From UBA1858 sp039182865 (GTDB lineage: Bacteria; Pseudomonadota; Gammaproteobacteria; UBA4575), in NCBI GenBank assembly GCA_039182865.1, contig JBCDBX010000014.1, positions 1 through 28,136 of the forward strand: a DNA stretch of 28,136 bases. Reading direction: 5' to 3'. Positions 15,283-23,744 of this stretch are shown in pieces. Under the pieces are notes generated by a model, which was given only the letters and a program-made list of their open reading frames with translations, made no database searches and was not told where the DNA came from. The position numbers were made by a program, and so were the translations under genes. The stretch's first letter is position 1; each line of letters begins with the position of its first letter.

Positions 15283-17466
15283 ATGAGTGAAGCAAGCAAG
15301 TGCCCGGTTATGCACATTGAAAACAACTCAGCTGATAGAGGTACATCTAACCGTGATTGGTGGCCCAATCGCTTGAATGTCAACATTCTACATCAGCATT
15401 CTTCTAAGTCGACGCCTATCGACCAGCAATTTAACTACGCGGAAGAATTTGAAAAACTCGATCTTGAGGAGGTTAAAAAAGATCTAACCGCTTTAATGAC
15501 GGATTCCCAAGACTGGTGGCCAGCGGATTATGGTCACTATGGTCCTTTCTTTATTCGTATGGCTTGGCATAGTGCAGGCACCTACCGTACTGGTGACGGT
15601 CGTGGTGGAGCAGGGGCGGGTAATCAACGTTTTGCGCCTGTGAATAGCTGGCCTGATAACGGTAACCTTGATAAAGCACGCAGATTACTTTGGCCGATTA
15701 AACAAAAGTACGGCAAAAAAATCTCTTGGGCTGATTTGATGGTATTAGCTGGTAACGTAGCACTTGAATCAATGGGCTTTAAGACCTTCGGATATGCGGG
15801 TGGCCGTGTCGATACATGGCAACCTGAAGAAGATATTTACTGGGGCCAAGAAACTGAATGGTTGGGTGACAAACGATACTCTGGTGAACGTGATCTAGAG
15901 TGTCCTTTAGCTGCCGTTCAAATGGGTTTGATTTATGTTAACCCAGAGGGCCCCAACGGTAATCCTGATCCGATTGCTTCTGGCCAAGACATCCGTGAAA
16001 CCTTTGCTCGTATGGCAATGAATGATGAAGAGACTGTAGCATTGACTGCTGGCGGTCATACATTTGGTAAAGCACATGGTGCGGGTGATGCAGCTCATGT
16101 CGGTCCTGAGCCTGAAGGTGCGCCGATTGAAGCGCAAGGATTGGGATGGTTGAGCACACACGGCAGTGGTAAAGCGGGTGATGCCATCACAAGTGGAATC
16201 GAAGGTGCATGGACACCGACACCAACACAATGGGATAACAGTTACTTTGATACGCTTTTTGGGTATGAGTGGGAGTTAACCAAAAGTCCGGCGGGTGCTA
16301 ATCAGTGGGTCCCTAAAGAAGGTGAGGGTAACAATGTGCCAGACGCGCATGATGCTTCAAAGACTCATCAACCTATGATGACGACTGCTGACATGGCGAT
16401 GCGCATGGATCCGATCTATGAGCCAATTGCACGTCGCTTCCATCAAAATCCTGATGAGTTTGCAGATGCATTTGCACGTGCCTGGTTCAAGTTGACCCAT
16501 CGTGATATGGGTCCACATGCACGTTATCTTGGCGCTGATGTGCCACAAGAAGAGTTGATCTGGCAAGATCCAATCCCAGCATCATCAGGTGAAGTGATCA
16601 ACGATAGTGATGTTGCGGTGCTTAAAGAAAAGATCGCTGCGACTGATTTAACAGTGGGTCAAATGGTCACAACAGCTTGGGCATCGGCATCTACCTATCG
16701 TGGCTCTGATATGCGCGGTGGTGCAAATGGTGCGCGCATTCGATTGGCTCCGCAGAAAGACTGGGAAGTGAATCAACCACAACAGCTTGCGACTGTATTG
16801 CAAACACTTGAAAGTGTGCAGCAAGATTTTAATAGCTCATCAAGTAAAACTGTCTCAATAGCGGATGTGATTGTGCTTGCGGGTTGTGTTGGAGTTGAAC
16901 AAGCTGCGAAAAATGCAGGACATGAAGTCACAGTGCCATTTACGCCTGGACGCGGAGATGCCACTCAGGATCAAACGGATGTTGAGTCATTTGATGTGCT
17001 TGAACCAACAGCCGATGGTTTCCGTAACTATCAGAAAACACAACATACAGTTTCCGCTGAAGAGTTGTTAGTCGATCGTGCACAGTTAATGACATTGAGT
17101 GCACCTGAGATGTCCGTACTAGTTGCCGGAATGCGTATGATGAACACTAATTTTGGGCCAACTCAATATGGTGTTTTCACTAGGCATACCGATGCTTTAA
17201 CTAATGACTTTTTTGCCAACTTGTTAGACATGAGCACTGAATGGAAGCCAACTTCAGATGATGCAGAAATATTTGAAGGAAGTGATCGTGTTACGGGTGA
17301 AGTCAAGTGGACAGGTACACGCTTTGATTTGATCTTTGGTTCAAATTCTCAGTTACGTGCCATTGCAGAGTACTACGGTTGTGAGGATTCTCAGCAACAG
17401 TTTGTTCAAGACTTCGTTAAAGCTTGGGATAAAGTGATGAATCTTGATCGATTCGATATCTCTTAA
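15283..17466 (+). CDS. katG: Catalase-peroxidase KatG
   Basis: A 727-aa bifunctional haem catalase-peroxidase that destroys hydrogen peroxide. The N-terminal active domain has the distal triad Arg92, Trp95 and His96 in RMAWHSAGTYR, and the proximal His259 in LTAGGHTFGKAHG. Tyr218 (LIYVNPEGP) and Met244 (FARMAMN) complete the Trp-Tyr-Met crosslink needed for catalase activity. The C-terminal, haem-less duplicated domain follows from about residue 430. The length is normal and all key residues are present. A strong GGAG stands 7 nt before the ATG. It is transcribed alone, with a dyad upstream (15212-15223) and a hairpin downstream (17479-17511). No signal peptide is seen, so it acts in the cytoplasm. 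Confidence 0.98.
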   Translation: MSEASKCPVMHIENNSADRGTSNRDWWPNRLNVNILHQHSSKSTPIDQQFNYAEEFEKLDLEEVKKDLTALMTDSQDWWPADYGHYGPFFIRMAWHSAGTYRTGDGRGGAGAGNQRFAPVNSWPDNGNLDKARRLLWPIKQKYGKKISWADLMVLAGNVALESMGFKTFGYAGGRVDTWQPEEDIYWGQETEWLGDKRYSGERDLECPLAAVQMGLIYVNPEGPNGNPDPIASGQDIRETFARMAMNDEETVALTAGGHTFGKAHGAGDAAHVGPEPEGAPIEAQGLGWLSTHGSGKAGDAITSGIEGAWTPTPTQWDNSYFDTLFGYEWELTKSPAGANQWVPKEGEGNNVPDAHDASKTHQPMMTTADMAMRMDPIYEPIARRFHQNPDEFADAFARAWFKLTHRDMGPHARYLGADVPQEELIWQDPIPASSGEVINDSDVAVLKEKIAATDLTVGQMVTTAWASASTYRGSDMRGGANGARIRLAPQKDWEVNQPQQLATVLQTLESVQQDFNSSSSKTVSIADVIVLAGCVGVEQAAKNAGHEVTVPFTPGRGDATQDQTDVESFDVLEPTADGFRNYQKTQHTVSAEELLVDRAQLMTLSAPEMSVLVAGMRMMNTNFGPTQYGVFTRHTDALTNDFFANLLDMSTEWKPTSDDAEIFEGSDRVTGEVKWTGTRFDLIFGSNSQLRAIAEYYGCEDSQQQFVQDFVKAWDKVMNLDRFDIS

Positions 17467-17478
17467 GCTGAGTAATGT

Positions 17479-17511
17479 GAGTGACGTTTCTTGGAGTATG
17501 AAGCGTCACTC
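17479..17511 (+). terminator. Hairpin downstream of katG, probable terminator
   Basis: A 12-bp stem with one wobble pair (arms 17479-17490 and 17500-17511) and a 9-nt loop starts 13 nt after the katG stop. It is followed only by TCTTAATC, not a full T run, so termination efficiency is uncertain. Confidence 0.6.
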
Positions 17512-17637
17512 TCTTAATCAATCTATAACTCCACTTCCTAGTTCTTCTATAAGCCTATCGGTTATGGATTGACCGAGATTTTGTATTCATTATGTCTTGT
17601 GACTTGACGATTATCATCAGTCAGGTATGTTTGATGC

Positions 17638-18399
17638 ATGACATATTGTGTAGCTATAAAAGTCGAATCTGGGCTCGTTTTTTGTTCAGATTCTAGAACT
17701 AATGCAGGGATGGATCATGTAAGCACTTACAGTAAGATGTATACATTCGGCATTCCGGGAGAGCGCCAGATAGTTCTAATGTCTGCAGGCAATCTTGCAA
17801 CCACTCAATCCGTCTTAGCTAAAGTAAGAAGAGATCTTGAGCGTGCGGAAGAAACCAATGTTCTAAATTTACCTAGCTTGCGTGATGTTGCGGATTATGT
17901 TGGTAATATCAATAGCATTGAGCAAGATAAACATGAAGTCGATAACCATCAATTTGAGGCGACCTTCATTTTGGGTGGTCAAATAGGCCAACAATTACCG
18001 CATGAAATATTCTTGATTTATCCTGAAGGTAACTATATCTCGACATCTCCTCAGACACCTTTTCTGCAAATAGGAGAAAGTAAGTATGGTAAACCAATAT
18101 TGGATCGAATATTGAATTCTAAAACCAATTTGGCGACGAGTGCAGCAACGGCTCTTGTTTCTATGGACTCTACCATGCGCAGTAATCTAACGGTTGGCCC
18201 ACCGATAGAAATCAATATGTATAACGCGAACTCTTTGCAGCCATGCACCTATCTCAAATTTGAACAAGATAGTCCTTATTTGCGCGAATTAAAAAAACAA
18301 TGGGATGCTAAAATTGTCGAGGCGTTTAACCAACTTCCACCTTTGGTATGGTCGCAAAATTGGGACCAATTATCTGATCCACAAGATGTATCTTCTTGA
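17638..18399 (+). CDS. anbu: Anbu, bacterial proteasome-like peptidase subunit
   Basis: A 253-aa Ntn-hydrolase of the Anbu (ancestral beta subunit) group. The start at 17638 gives MTYCVA, so that after removal of Met the nucleophile Thr becomes the N-terminus. The partner residues Asp18 (FCSDSRTNAG) and Lys33 (TYSKMYTF) are in place. Further family landmarks are LMSAGNLATTQ, the IGESKYGKPILDR segment and a C-terminal acidic/Trp region. Anbu forms helical or ring oligomers unlike true proteasomes, and its substrates are poorly known. Unlike the usual co-directional arrangement, the ATP-grasp and alpha-E partners lie on the opposite strand, and the 3' end overlaps the zinc peptidase gene by 74 nt. 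Confidence 0.93.
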   Translation: MTYCVAIKVESGLVFCSDSRTNAGMDHVSTYSKMYTFGIPGERQIVLMSAGNLATTQSVLAKVRRDLERAEETNVLNLPSLRDVADYVGNINSIEQDKHEVDNHQFEATFILGGQIGQQLPHEIFLIYPEGNYISTSPQTPFLQIGESKYGKPILDRILNSKTNLATSAATALVSMDSTMRSNLTVGPPIEINMYNANSLQPCTYLKFEQDSPYLRELKKQWDAKIVEAFNQLPPLVWSQNWDQLSDPQDVSS

Positions 18400-19363
18400 T
18401 CACAGTCTGGCTTAATACAAACGGGTAAGCATCATTCAAGCCCATACTTCTGTTTAACTCGTTAAGAGCAATTGTTAAGTTGCTCCAGTCGCTTAACTGC
18501 GTATCAATGGACTTGTTGTGTCTGTCCTTTAATATATTTAAAGATCTGGCAGTTTCTAACGTGTCTACCATATGTAGATAGTGAGCCCAGCACTCTGCCC
18601 AGTCTTCAAGTGGGTGTACCATCGAATATTCGCTAATGTATTGATCATTCCAGTTTTCGTGTGGCTTAGTCTGGTAATAATTCTTCAAGGCATTTTGGTA
18701 ATCAATTTCCTCATTACCAAATAGATTTCTAAAAGGTTTAAGCCAGTTAGTATTTTTAACTAATAAATCATAATAATAATGCCCACTCTCATGTCTGAGG
18801 TGACCAAGTAAGGTGCGATATTGTTCGCCTAATTCATTTTTGGCATTTTCAACATATATATCATCAGTTTCTGCAAGGTTGATTGTGATTACACCGAGGT
18901 AGTGTCCTGTTGCAACAAATTCATTAAAGACATTTGGATTTTGTTGTTGGTCTTCAAGAAAATCAAAACCCAGACCATTGTTGTTTTTTGTGAAACTTTC
19001 TACAGGTAAATTTAATTGTAATAGGGTGCGTATAAGCCTTCTTTTTGCTTTTTCAAGCTTTGCCCATTTTTCAACATTCTTTTTGTTTTCTAGATTAGGA
19101 ATAGTGCGATTCAGTTGGCATGATATGCACAAGCCAGAGCCATCATCGTTCGCAAGAGAAGCGTTGCATACACCATGAATGTTGTAGTTGTAACACAACT
19201 TAACTTCTTCGTTGTTTGAATTATAATATCTATGATCGTCTGATACAGTTAGGGTATCAATAGAATCGGTCGAAAAATTGTAGGCAAGTTTCTTATTGCA
19301 GCTTAGACATTTAGTATTATCAAAATATAACTGGCTACCACATTCGCATTTGAAGATTTTCAT
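18326..19363 (-). CDS. Zinc-ribbon metallopeptidase (COG4307 type)
   Basis: A 345-aa predicted zinc peptidase. Two Cys clusters open the protein: Cys6/8/19/22 and Cys57/66/79/82, consistent with two zinc ribbons. The peptidase part has the HExxH motif HESGH (residues 191-195) and further downstream EDWAECWAHYLHMVDT, which can give the third ligand. The C-terminal LNELNRSMGLNDAYPFVL is typical of the putative zinc-binding metallopeptidase family (COG4307, zinc-ribbon_6). It starts 12 nt after the alpha-E gene and is the last gene of the operon. Its last 24 codons and stop lie antisense to the anbu 3' end. The substrate is unknown; joint action with Anbu is suggested by the cluster. Confidence 0.87.
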   Translation of the reverse strand: MKIFKCECGSQLYFDNTKCLSCNKKLAYNFSTDSIDTLTVSDDHRYYNSNNEEVKLCYNYNIHGVCNASLANDDGSGLCISCQLNRTIPNLENKKNVEKWAKLEKAKRRLIRTLLQLNLPVESFTKNNNGLGFDFLEDQQQNPNVFNEFVATGHYLGVITINLAETDDIYVENAKNELGEQYRTLLGHLRHESGHYYYDLLVKNTNWLKPFRNLFGNEEIDYQNALKNYYQTKPHENWNDQYISEYSMVHPLEDWAECWAHYLHMVDTLETARSLNILKDRHNKSIDTQLSDWSNLTIALNELNRSMGLNDAYPFVLSQTVIKKIHLVDQIIGPNFATIPKVEVG

Positions 19364-19375
19364 TGGGATTGAATG

Positions 19376-20320
19376 CTATGTTAAGCACCATTTTTCATTT
19401 ATGAGATCATTAATGTGCATGAATTGTTTTTGCAGCTTGTCTATGTAGTTATGCAAAGACTTATCGATATTTACTTTATTCACAGTTCTTCGAATAGATC
19501 GTTTTATCTTTTCGACTTCTATCGCGATGGGCATACCATCAGGTAGCTTCTCTAGGCATTCTTGAATTTGGTTGAGGCAATGCATGACAGCACGTGGAAA
19601 ATCACTATCTTTAAGTAAATAATTCACCACATCATATCCATTTACTCTTTCACTAATATGCTGTCGATAAGCCTGAAATCCGCTTAATGACACTAAAATA
19701 TTCATCCAAAGGATAGATTGATATAGATTTATAATTTCGGAGTCATCATCTTTATCTGTGTTAACGGGCAAAAAGTTTGTGCAACCCATATCTATAATTC
19801 TGGTACCCATATCAGCGCGTTCCAGATTGCGACCGATGCGCATAAAGTCATAAGCTGCATTATTACTCATCGTCCCAGATAACATGCCCACTAATAACTG
19901 ACATCCGCTGATGATTTTTTGTAATGATTCAAAGCGTTGTTTTCTTGCAAGCCCTTTGTTGATATCGGATATGGCATTCAAATGTAATTCGTTAATTTTC
20001 TCCCAAAATTCTGCAGGAAGTATTTCCCTCGAAGTACGTGCATTTTCTCTTACCATATGTAAACAACTTAATATGGATGACGGATTATTCTTGTCTGATA
20101 CAAGAAATTTCATCACAGATCTTTCATCATAAGAAGTGTAATTTTCTAGATATAAAGATTCTGAACCGGTAATTTCAATCAATGTTGCCCAGCTCAATTT
20201 AGTGCCTGTTGGTAAATCAAATAGTAAATTTGAATAAACATTCACAGTACGAGCTGTATTTTCCGTTCGTTCAATATAGCGAGCTAACCAAAATAAGCGA
20301 TGTGCAACGCGGGATAACAT
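19376..20320 (-). CDS. Alpha-E domain protein
   Basis: A 314-aa all-helical alpha-E (DUF403) protein. I place the start at 20320 (MLSRVAHRLFWLARYIERTE), the conserved beginning of the family, not at the in-frame ATG 60 nt upstream that lies inside the ATP-grasp gene. With this start only one nucleotide separates it from the ATP-grasp stop, so translation is probably coupled. Conserved charged residues in the first helix (Arg14, Glu17, Arg18, Glu20, Asn21) match the family. Alpha-E proteins accompany circularly permuted ATP-grasp enzymes in Anbu and transglutaminase clusters and are thought to work with them in peptide modification; the exact role is not established. Confidence 0.9.
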   Translation of the reverse strand: MLSRVAHRLFWLARYIERTENTARTVNVYSNLLFDLPTGTKLSWATLIEITGSESLYLENYTSYDERSVMKFLVSDKNNPSSILSCLHMVRENARTSREILPAEFWEKINELHLNAISDINKGLARKQRFESLQKIISGCQLLVGMLSGTMSNNAAYDFMRIGRNLERADMGTRIIDMGCTNFLPVNTDKDDDSEIINLYQSILWMNILVSLSGFQAYRQHISERVNGYDVVNYLLKDSDFPRAVMHCLNQIQECLEKLPDGMPIAIEVEKIKRSIRRTVNKVNIDKSLHNYIDKLQKQFMHINDLINEKWCLT

Positions 20321-20321
20321 C

Positions 20322-21761
20322 TTAGTAATCAACCACCCATGTGTCTTTGCTGCCGCCACCTTGAGAAGAGTTAACCACATAAGAACCTTGTTTCATGGCA
20401 ACACGTGTTAAACCGCCAGGAGTCACATAGTTATTCTTTGCTTGCAAAATGAAAGGTCTTAAGTCGACATGGCGTGGCTTAGCGCCGTTATTGGTGATGA
20501 TGGGACAAGTAGATAAAGATATTAATGGCTGTGCCATGTAATTACGACTATCTTTTTTGATCAATCGTTTAAATTTATCTAATTCTGCCTTACTAGCTTG
20601 AGGGCCAATTAACATACCATAGCCTCCAGACTCGTTCGCAGGCTTAATTACTAACTTATCAATATTATTTAGAATGTAGTCTCTTTCTTCGGGTATGGAA
20701 GCCAGGTAGCTTTCTACATTGTCGAGAATTGGATCTTCATTTAAGTAGTACTTAATGATTTTAGGCACATAGGTATAAATGACTTTGTCATCAGCCACAC
20801 CTGCACCTGGTGCATTAGCTATTGCGACGTTACCCTTACGCCAAGCACGCATTAGTCCTTTGACACCTAGCAAAGAGGTCTCATTAAATACTTCGGGGTC
20901 TAAAAACAAATCGTCTACTCTTCGATATATGACATCTACGCGTCGCAATCCCGCGACTGTTTTCATAAAGACTTTATCTTTTTCTACCACGAGATCACTA
21001 CCCTCGACCAACTCAGCACCCATGCGCTGTGCTAAGTATGAGTGTTCAAAATATGCAGAATTATAAATACCAGGGGTTAGTACGACGATTTCCGAGTTAT
21101 TCGATTTGTTTGACGCAATACTTTTTAATGCATCCAATAACTGATTAGGGTAATCGCCAAGATGTTTAGCATCGTAAGATTGAAACAGTTCAGGTAATAC
21201 TCTTTTGGTCACTCGGCGATTTTCGAGCATGTATGAGACACCAGAAGGGATTCTAAGATTGTCTTCCAGTACTAAGAATTTGCCTTTGGCATCACGTATT
21301 AAATCCGTCCCACAAATATGTGCCCAAGTATCATAGGGTAGCTTTATTTTTTCACATTCTTTTCGATAACCAGGTGATCCAAAGACAATATCGTGAGGTA
21401 CAACTTTATCTTTGAATATCTTTTTATCATTATAGATATCATTGATAAAAATATTGAGTGCGCGCAAGCGTTGCACCAATCCTTTTTCAACCTTAGACCA
21501 CTCTCTATTTGAAATGATGCGTGGGATAATATCCAAAGGCCATTGACGGTCAATATTTCCGGAATCGCTGTAAACTGTGAAAGAAATGCCAATCGTTTTA
21601 ATTGCAGTATCCGCCGCCTCAAGTCTTTCTTTAATTTCTTCCTCACTTAACGCATTTAAGTATTTGACGAGTTTTCGCGATGGTATGCGTGCGTTCGAAG
21701 GACTGCTGATAGTCTCATCGAAATAATCCTTCAAAGGGTATTTGTCCCAGTTAAATTGCAT
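20322..21761 (-). CDS. Circularly permuted type 2 ATP-grasp protein
   Basis: A 479-aa member of the DUF404/DUF407 circularly permuted ATP-grasp group. The diagnostic block at residues 148-182 includes HICGTDLIRD, LVLEDNLRIPSGVSYMLENR and precedes a KPANESGGYGMLIGP glycine-rich loop at about 372-386, both expected in the ATP-binding site. These enzymes are predicted to form amide bonds on peptides, using ATP (amidoligase-like). It is the first gene of the minus-strand operon with the alpha-E and zinc peptidase genes. The ribosome binding site is weak. No modified peptide gene is obvious nearby. Confidence 0.93.
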   Translation of the reverse strand: MQFNWDKYPLKDYFDETISSPSNARIPSRKLVKYLNALSEEEIKERLEAADTAIKTIGISFTVYSDSGNIDRQWPLDIIPRIISNREWSKVEKGLVQRLRALNIFINDIYNDKKIFKDKVVPHDIVFGSPGYRKECEKIKLPYDTWAHICGTDLIRDAKGKFLVLEDNLRIPSGVSYMLENRRVTKRVLPELFQSYDAKHLGDYPNQLLDALKSIASNKSNNSEIVVLTPGIYNSAYFEHSYLAQRMGAELVEGSDLVVEKDKVFMKTVAGLRRVDVIYRRVDDLFLDPEVFNETSLLGVKGLMRAWRKGNVAIANAPGAGVADDKVIYTYVPKIIKYYLNEDPILDNVESYLASIPEERDYILNNIDKLVIKPANESGGYGMLIGPQASKAELDKFKRLIKKDSRNYMAQPLISLSTCPIITNNGAKPRHVDLRPFILQAKNNYVTPGGLTRVAMKQGSYVVNSSQGGGSKDTWVVDY

Positions 21762-21900
21762 GGCTGTTTATTGTTATTTTTGGTTAGATAAATTTAACAT
21801 TATTTGTAAGATCTTGTGTGGAAATCAGTAATAAATGTGCTCTAATAGAGTGCAGCTATGTAATTATATTCGCACTTCATATTTTGCTAAACAAATATTT

Positions 21901-22497
21901 ATGGCATTAACAAATACACAATACAACTATGGGACAATCGCCAAATTTTTTCATTGGACGATTGCACTACTGTTTTTAGCGGCTTACTGTGCTGTTTACT
22001 ATCGTCACTGGTTTACTGAGGCTAAAACTCCCGAAAATTGGATCGCCTTGCAACTGCACTTATCTTTTGGGATTTCAATTGCGGCATTAGTGATTCTGAG
22101 GATCATTTGGCGAAGTATGAACCAGCAACCTGATGATGAACCAGGCAGTCGATTAGCACATTTTGCTGCACATTCTGGTCACTATGTTCTTTATGCGGTA
22201 ATGATTCTAATGCCGCTTACAGGTTATCTGGGGACAGGTGTCGATACAGAGTATTTTTTATTATTTGATATTCCAAAATTTGAATCTACTGGTTTGTATC
22301 AATTGGTCGTCACCGATTGGATGGGAATCAGTTTTGAGCAATTTGAGTCGCCCATTGATTTCTTTCATAAACAAATCATGGGTGAGTATGTTGTATGGAT
22401 GTTAATTTTAGGGCACATCGCAGCTGCGATGTATCATCATGTTGTCAAGAAGGATCGCACACTTTTGAAAATGACATCAGGAAAAGATCGATCGTAA
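21901..22497 (+). CDS. Cytochrome b561 family protein
   Basis: A four-helix di-haem membrane protein of 198 aa. I choose ATG 21901 because MALTNTQYNYGTIAKFFHW is the family's usual beginning; an ATG 66 nt upstream adds 22 non-conserved residues. Haem-ligand candidates are His18 (KFFHW), His53 (LQLHLSF), one in LAHFAAHSGHYVLY and one in HIAAAMYHHV near the C-terminus. Bacterial b561 proteins such as CybB move electrons between the quinone pool and acceptors like superoxide. An inserted loop between helices 3 and 4 (about residues 120-155) is a little longer than in CybB. It is convergent with tspO; the two stops are only 17 nt apart. Confidence 0.9.
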   Translation: MALTNTQYNYGTIAKFFHWTIALLFLAAYCAVYYRHWFTEAKTPENWIALQLHLSFGISIAALVILRIIWRSMNQQPDDEPGSRLAHFAAHSGHYVLYAVMILMPLTGYLGTGVDTEYFLLFDIPKFESTGLYQLVVTDWMGISFEQFESPIDFFHKQIMGEYVVWMLILGHIAAAMYHHVVKKDRTLLKMTSGKDRS

Positions 22498-22513
22498 ATA
22501 TCTTGGAATTAAA

Positions 22514-22538
22514 CTTAACTCAGCAACTCTGGGTTAAG
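22514..22538. terminator. Hairpin between convergent cytochrome b561 and tspO genes
   Basis: A 10-bp stem with one wobble/mismatch (arms 22514-22523 and 22529-22538) and a 5-nt loop covers the tspO stop codon and begins 17 nt after the cytochrome b561 stop. No T run follows. Position between convergent genes suggests a shared terminator. Confidence 0.45.
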
Positions 22539-22997
22539 CTGCCAAATTGTAAAGTTGAGCACCATTGCAAAGCTGACCCAAAGCCAATAAGGGATTAACA
22601 AAAGCCCCGCGAGCGAACTGACACGCCAGAAGTGAATGATCGTTAATAAGATTAATACCCATAAGACAATGATGTCTAAGAACGATAAGCTGCCATATTG
22701 CCAAGCAAAGAACAGCCAACTCCATAATGTATTTAATGCTAGCTGAGCAAGGAACAGCGTAAGCGCGGCAGAGTTAGCGCGGAATCCAACTGTTCGCCAG
22801 ACAAGCCAAGCAGATATGGCCATCATAATATAAAGAATGGTCCAGACAGGCCCAAACAACCAAGCGGGTGGTGCCCAACTGGGCTGGGTCAATTCATTGT
22901 AAAATGATTCGGCATTGATAGAAGCGGTTGCGCCAAGAGCAGATGCGATAAAGCATATGGCAAGCCAAGCCATTAGACCGAAGAGTTGTTTCTGCAT
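22515..22997 (-). CDS. tspO: TspO/MBR family protein
   Basis: A 160-aa, five-helix tryptophan-rich sensory protein. Typical segments are PSWAPPAWLFGPVWTILYIM (about 39-58), NTLWSWLFFAWQ (about 89-100) and IPYWLWVSFAMVLN (about 138-151). The family binds porphyrins and other hydrophobic ligands and in bacteria has been tied to tetrapyrrole handling, light and oxidative stress. The short divergent gap to the molybdenum-carrier gene holds a 10-bp palindrome (GTTGATCAAC, 23006-23015) close to the tspO start that could be an operator. The ribosome binding site is weak. Confidence 0.95.
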   Translation of the reverse strand: MQKQLFGLMAWLAICFIASALGATASINAESFYNELTQPSWAPPAWLFGPVWTILYIMMAISAWLVWRTVGFRANSAALTLFLAQLALNTLWSWLFFAWQYGSLSFLDIIVLWVLILLTIIHFWRVSSLAGLLLIPYWLWVSFAMVLNFTIWQLNPELLS

Positions 22998-23075
22998 AAG
23001 CTCTGTTGATCAACTATGTGTGAGGTTTTCAATGTATGAAATTATATTATTAATATCAGTGATTAAAAACAATTT

Positions 23076-23558
23076 ATGTCTTTAAGAAAAATCATTTCAG
23101 GTGGTCAAACAGGTATTGATAGAGGAGCGCTAGATACAGCGCTATCTCATCAATTTCCTTGTGGCGGCTGGTGTCCACAAGGAAGAAAAGCTGAAGATGG
23201 TGTTATTAGTGATTCATATCCCTTAAAAGAATTACCTGGCGGTGATTATGATGATAGAACGTTGAAAAATGTTGAGGAATCTGATGGAACTGTCATTATT
23301 TATTTTAGTGAGATTTTTGGGGGAACTGCTAAGACATACAATGATTGCCAAAAAATAAATAAGCCTTGTATATTAATCGATGCAGACAAGCTCAATAAAA
23401 GTGAAGCAGTTTTATTGTTAGTAGAATTTATTAATCAAAACAATATCGTAATACTGAATGTAGCTGGCCCGCGTGGAAGTGAAGCACAATATGCATATGA
23501 TTACAGTTTTTCTATTATTAGCTCTTTGCTGATATCAGTGCACGATTCACTCAGGTAA
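23076..23558 (+). CDS. Putative molybdenum carrier / SLOG-type Rossmann protein
   Basis: A 160-aa single-domain protein. The N-terminal ISGGQTGIDRGALDTAL, followed by GGWCPQGRKAEDG, is the signature of the putative molybdenum carrier family (MoCo_carrier), which belongs to the SLOG/lysine-decarboxylase-like Rossmann folds. Further conserved parts are YDDRTLKNVEESDGTVII and NVAGPRGSE near the C-terminus. Family members were proposed to bind molybdenum cofactor, but nucleotide-derived ligands are equally likely given the fold. The gene stands alone, divergent from tspO. The start context is poor in ribosome binding signal. Confidence 0.85.
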   Translation: MSLRKIISGGQTGIDRGALDTALSHQFPCGGWCPQGRKAEDGVISDSYPLKELPGGDYDDRTLKNVEESDGTVIIYFSEIFGGTAKTYNDCQKINKPCILIDADKLNKSEAVLLLVEFINQNNIVILNVAGPRGSEAQYAYDYSFSIISSLLISVHDSLR

Positions 23559-23637
23559 TTCGTAAAATCATCGATATGCGCCTAGTAAGTTGATAACAAA
23601 ACGTCAGCACAGTTGATGGATATATCCTAATATATGA

Positions 23638-23705
23638 AATGTACAGTACTTTTTGGATGAATTGGCTGAGTTAATTGGATTACTCTCTGTACATTCAAGT
23701 ATTAT
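23638..23705 (+). promoter_or_regulatory. Candidate photolyase promoter with TGTACA inverted repeat
   Basis: Two 9-bp arms, AATGTACAG (23638-23646) and CTGTACATT (23687-23695), are exact reverse complements 40 nt apart. The second lies inside a possible promoter: TTGGAT (23675-23680), 19-nt spacer, TATTAT (23700-23705). A 19-nt spacer with a dyad in it is typical of MerR-controlled promoters. TGTACA half-sites are, as I recall, bound by light-sensing MerR regulators (LitR/CarH type) that control photolyase genes. The elements are visible; the regulator is inference. Confidence 0.4.
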
Positions 23706-23744
23706 CGCTCCGAATTGTAAAATTCAGCATACGAAAATCCTAAC

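Noticed and set aside
15907..16230. 107-codon minus-strand open frame
   Set aside because: It is antisense to the conserved katG haem domain and shows no protein-like motif.
20321..20380. Upstream in-frame ATG extending the alpha-E protein by 20 residues
   Set aside because: The extension lies inside the ATP-grasp gene and the family begins at the MLSRVA sequence one nucleotide after that gene's stop.
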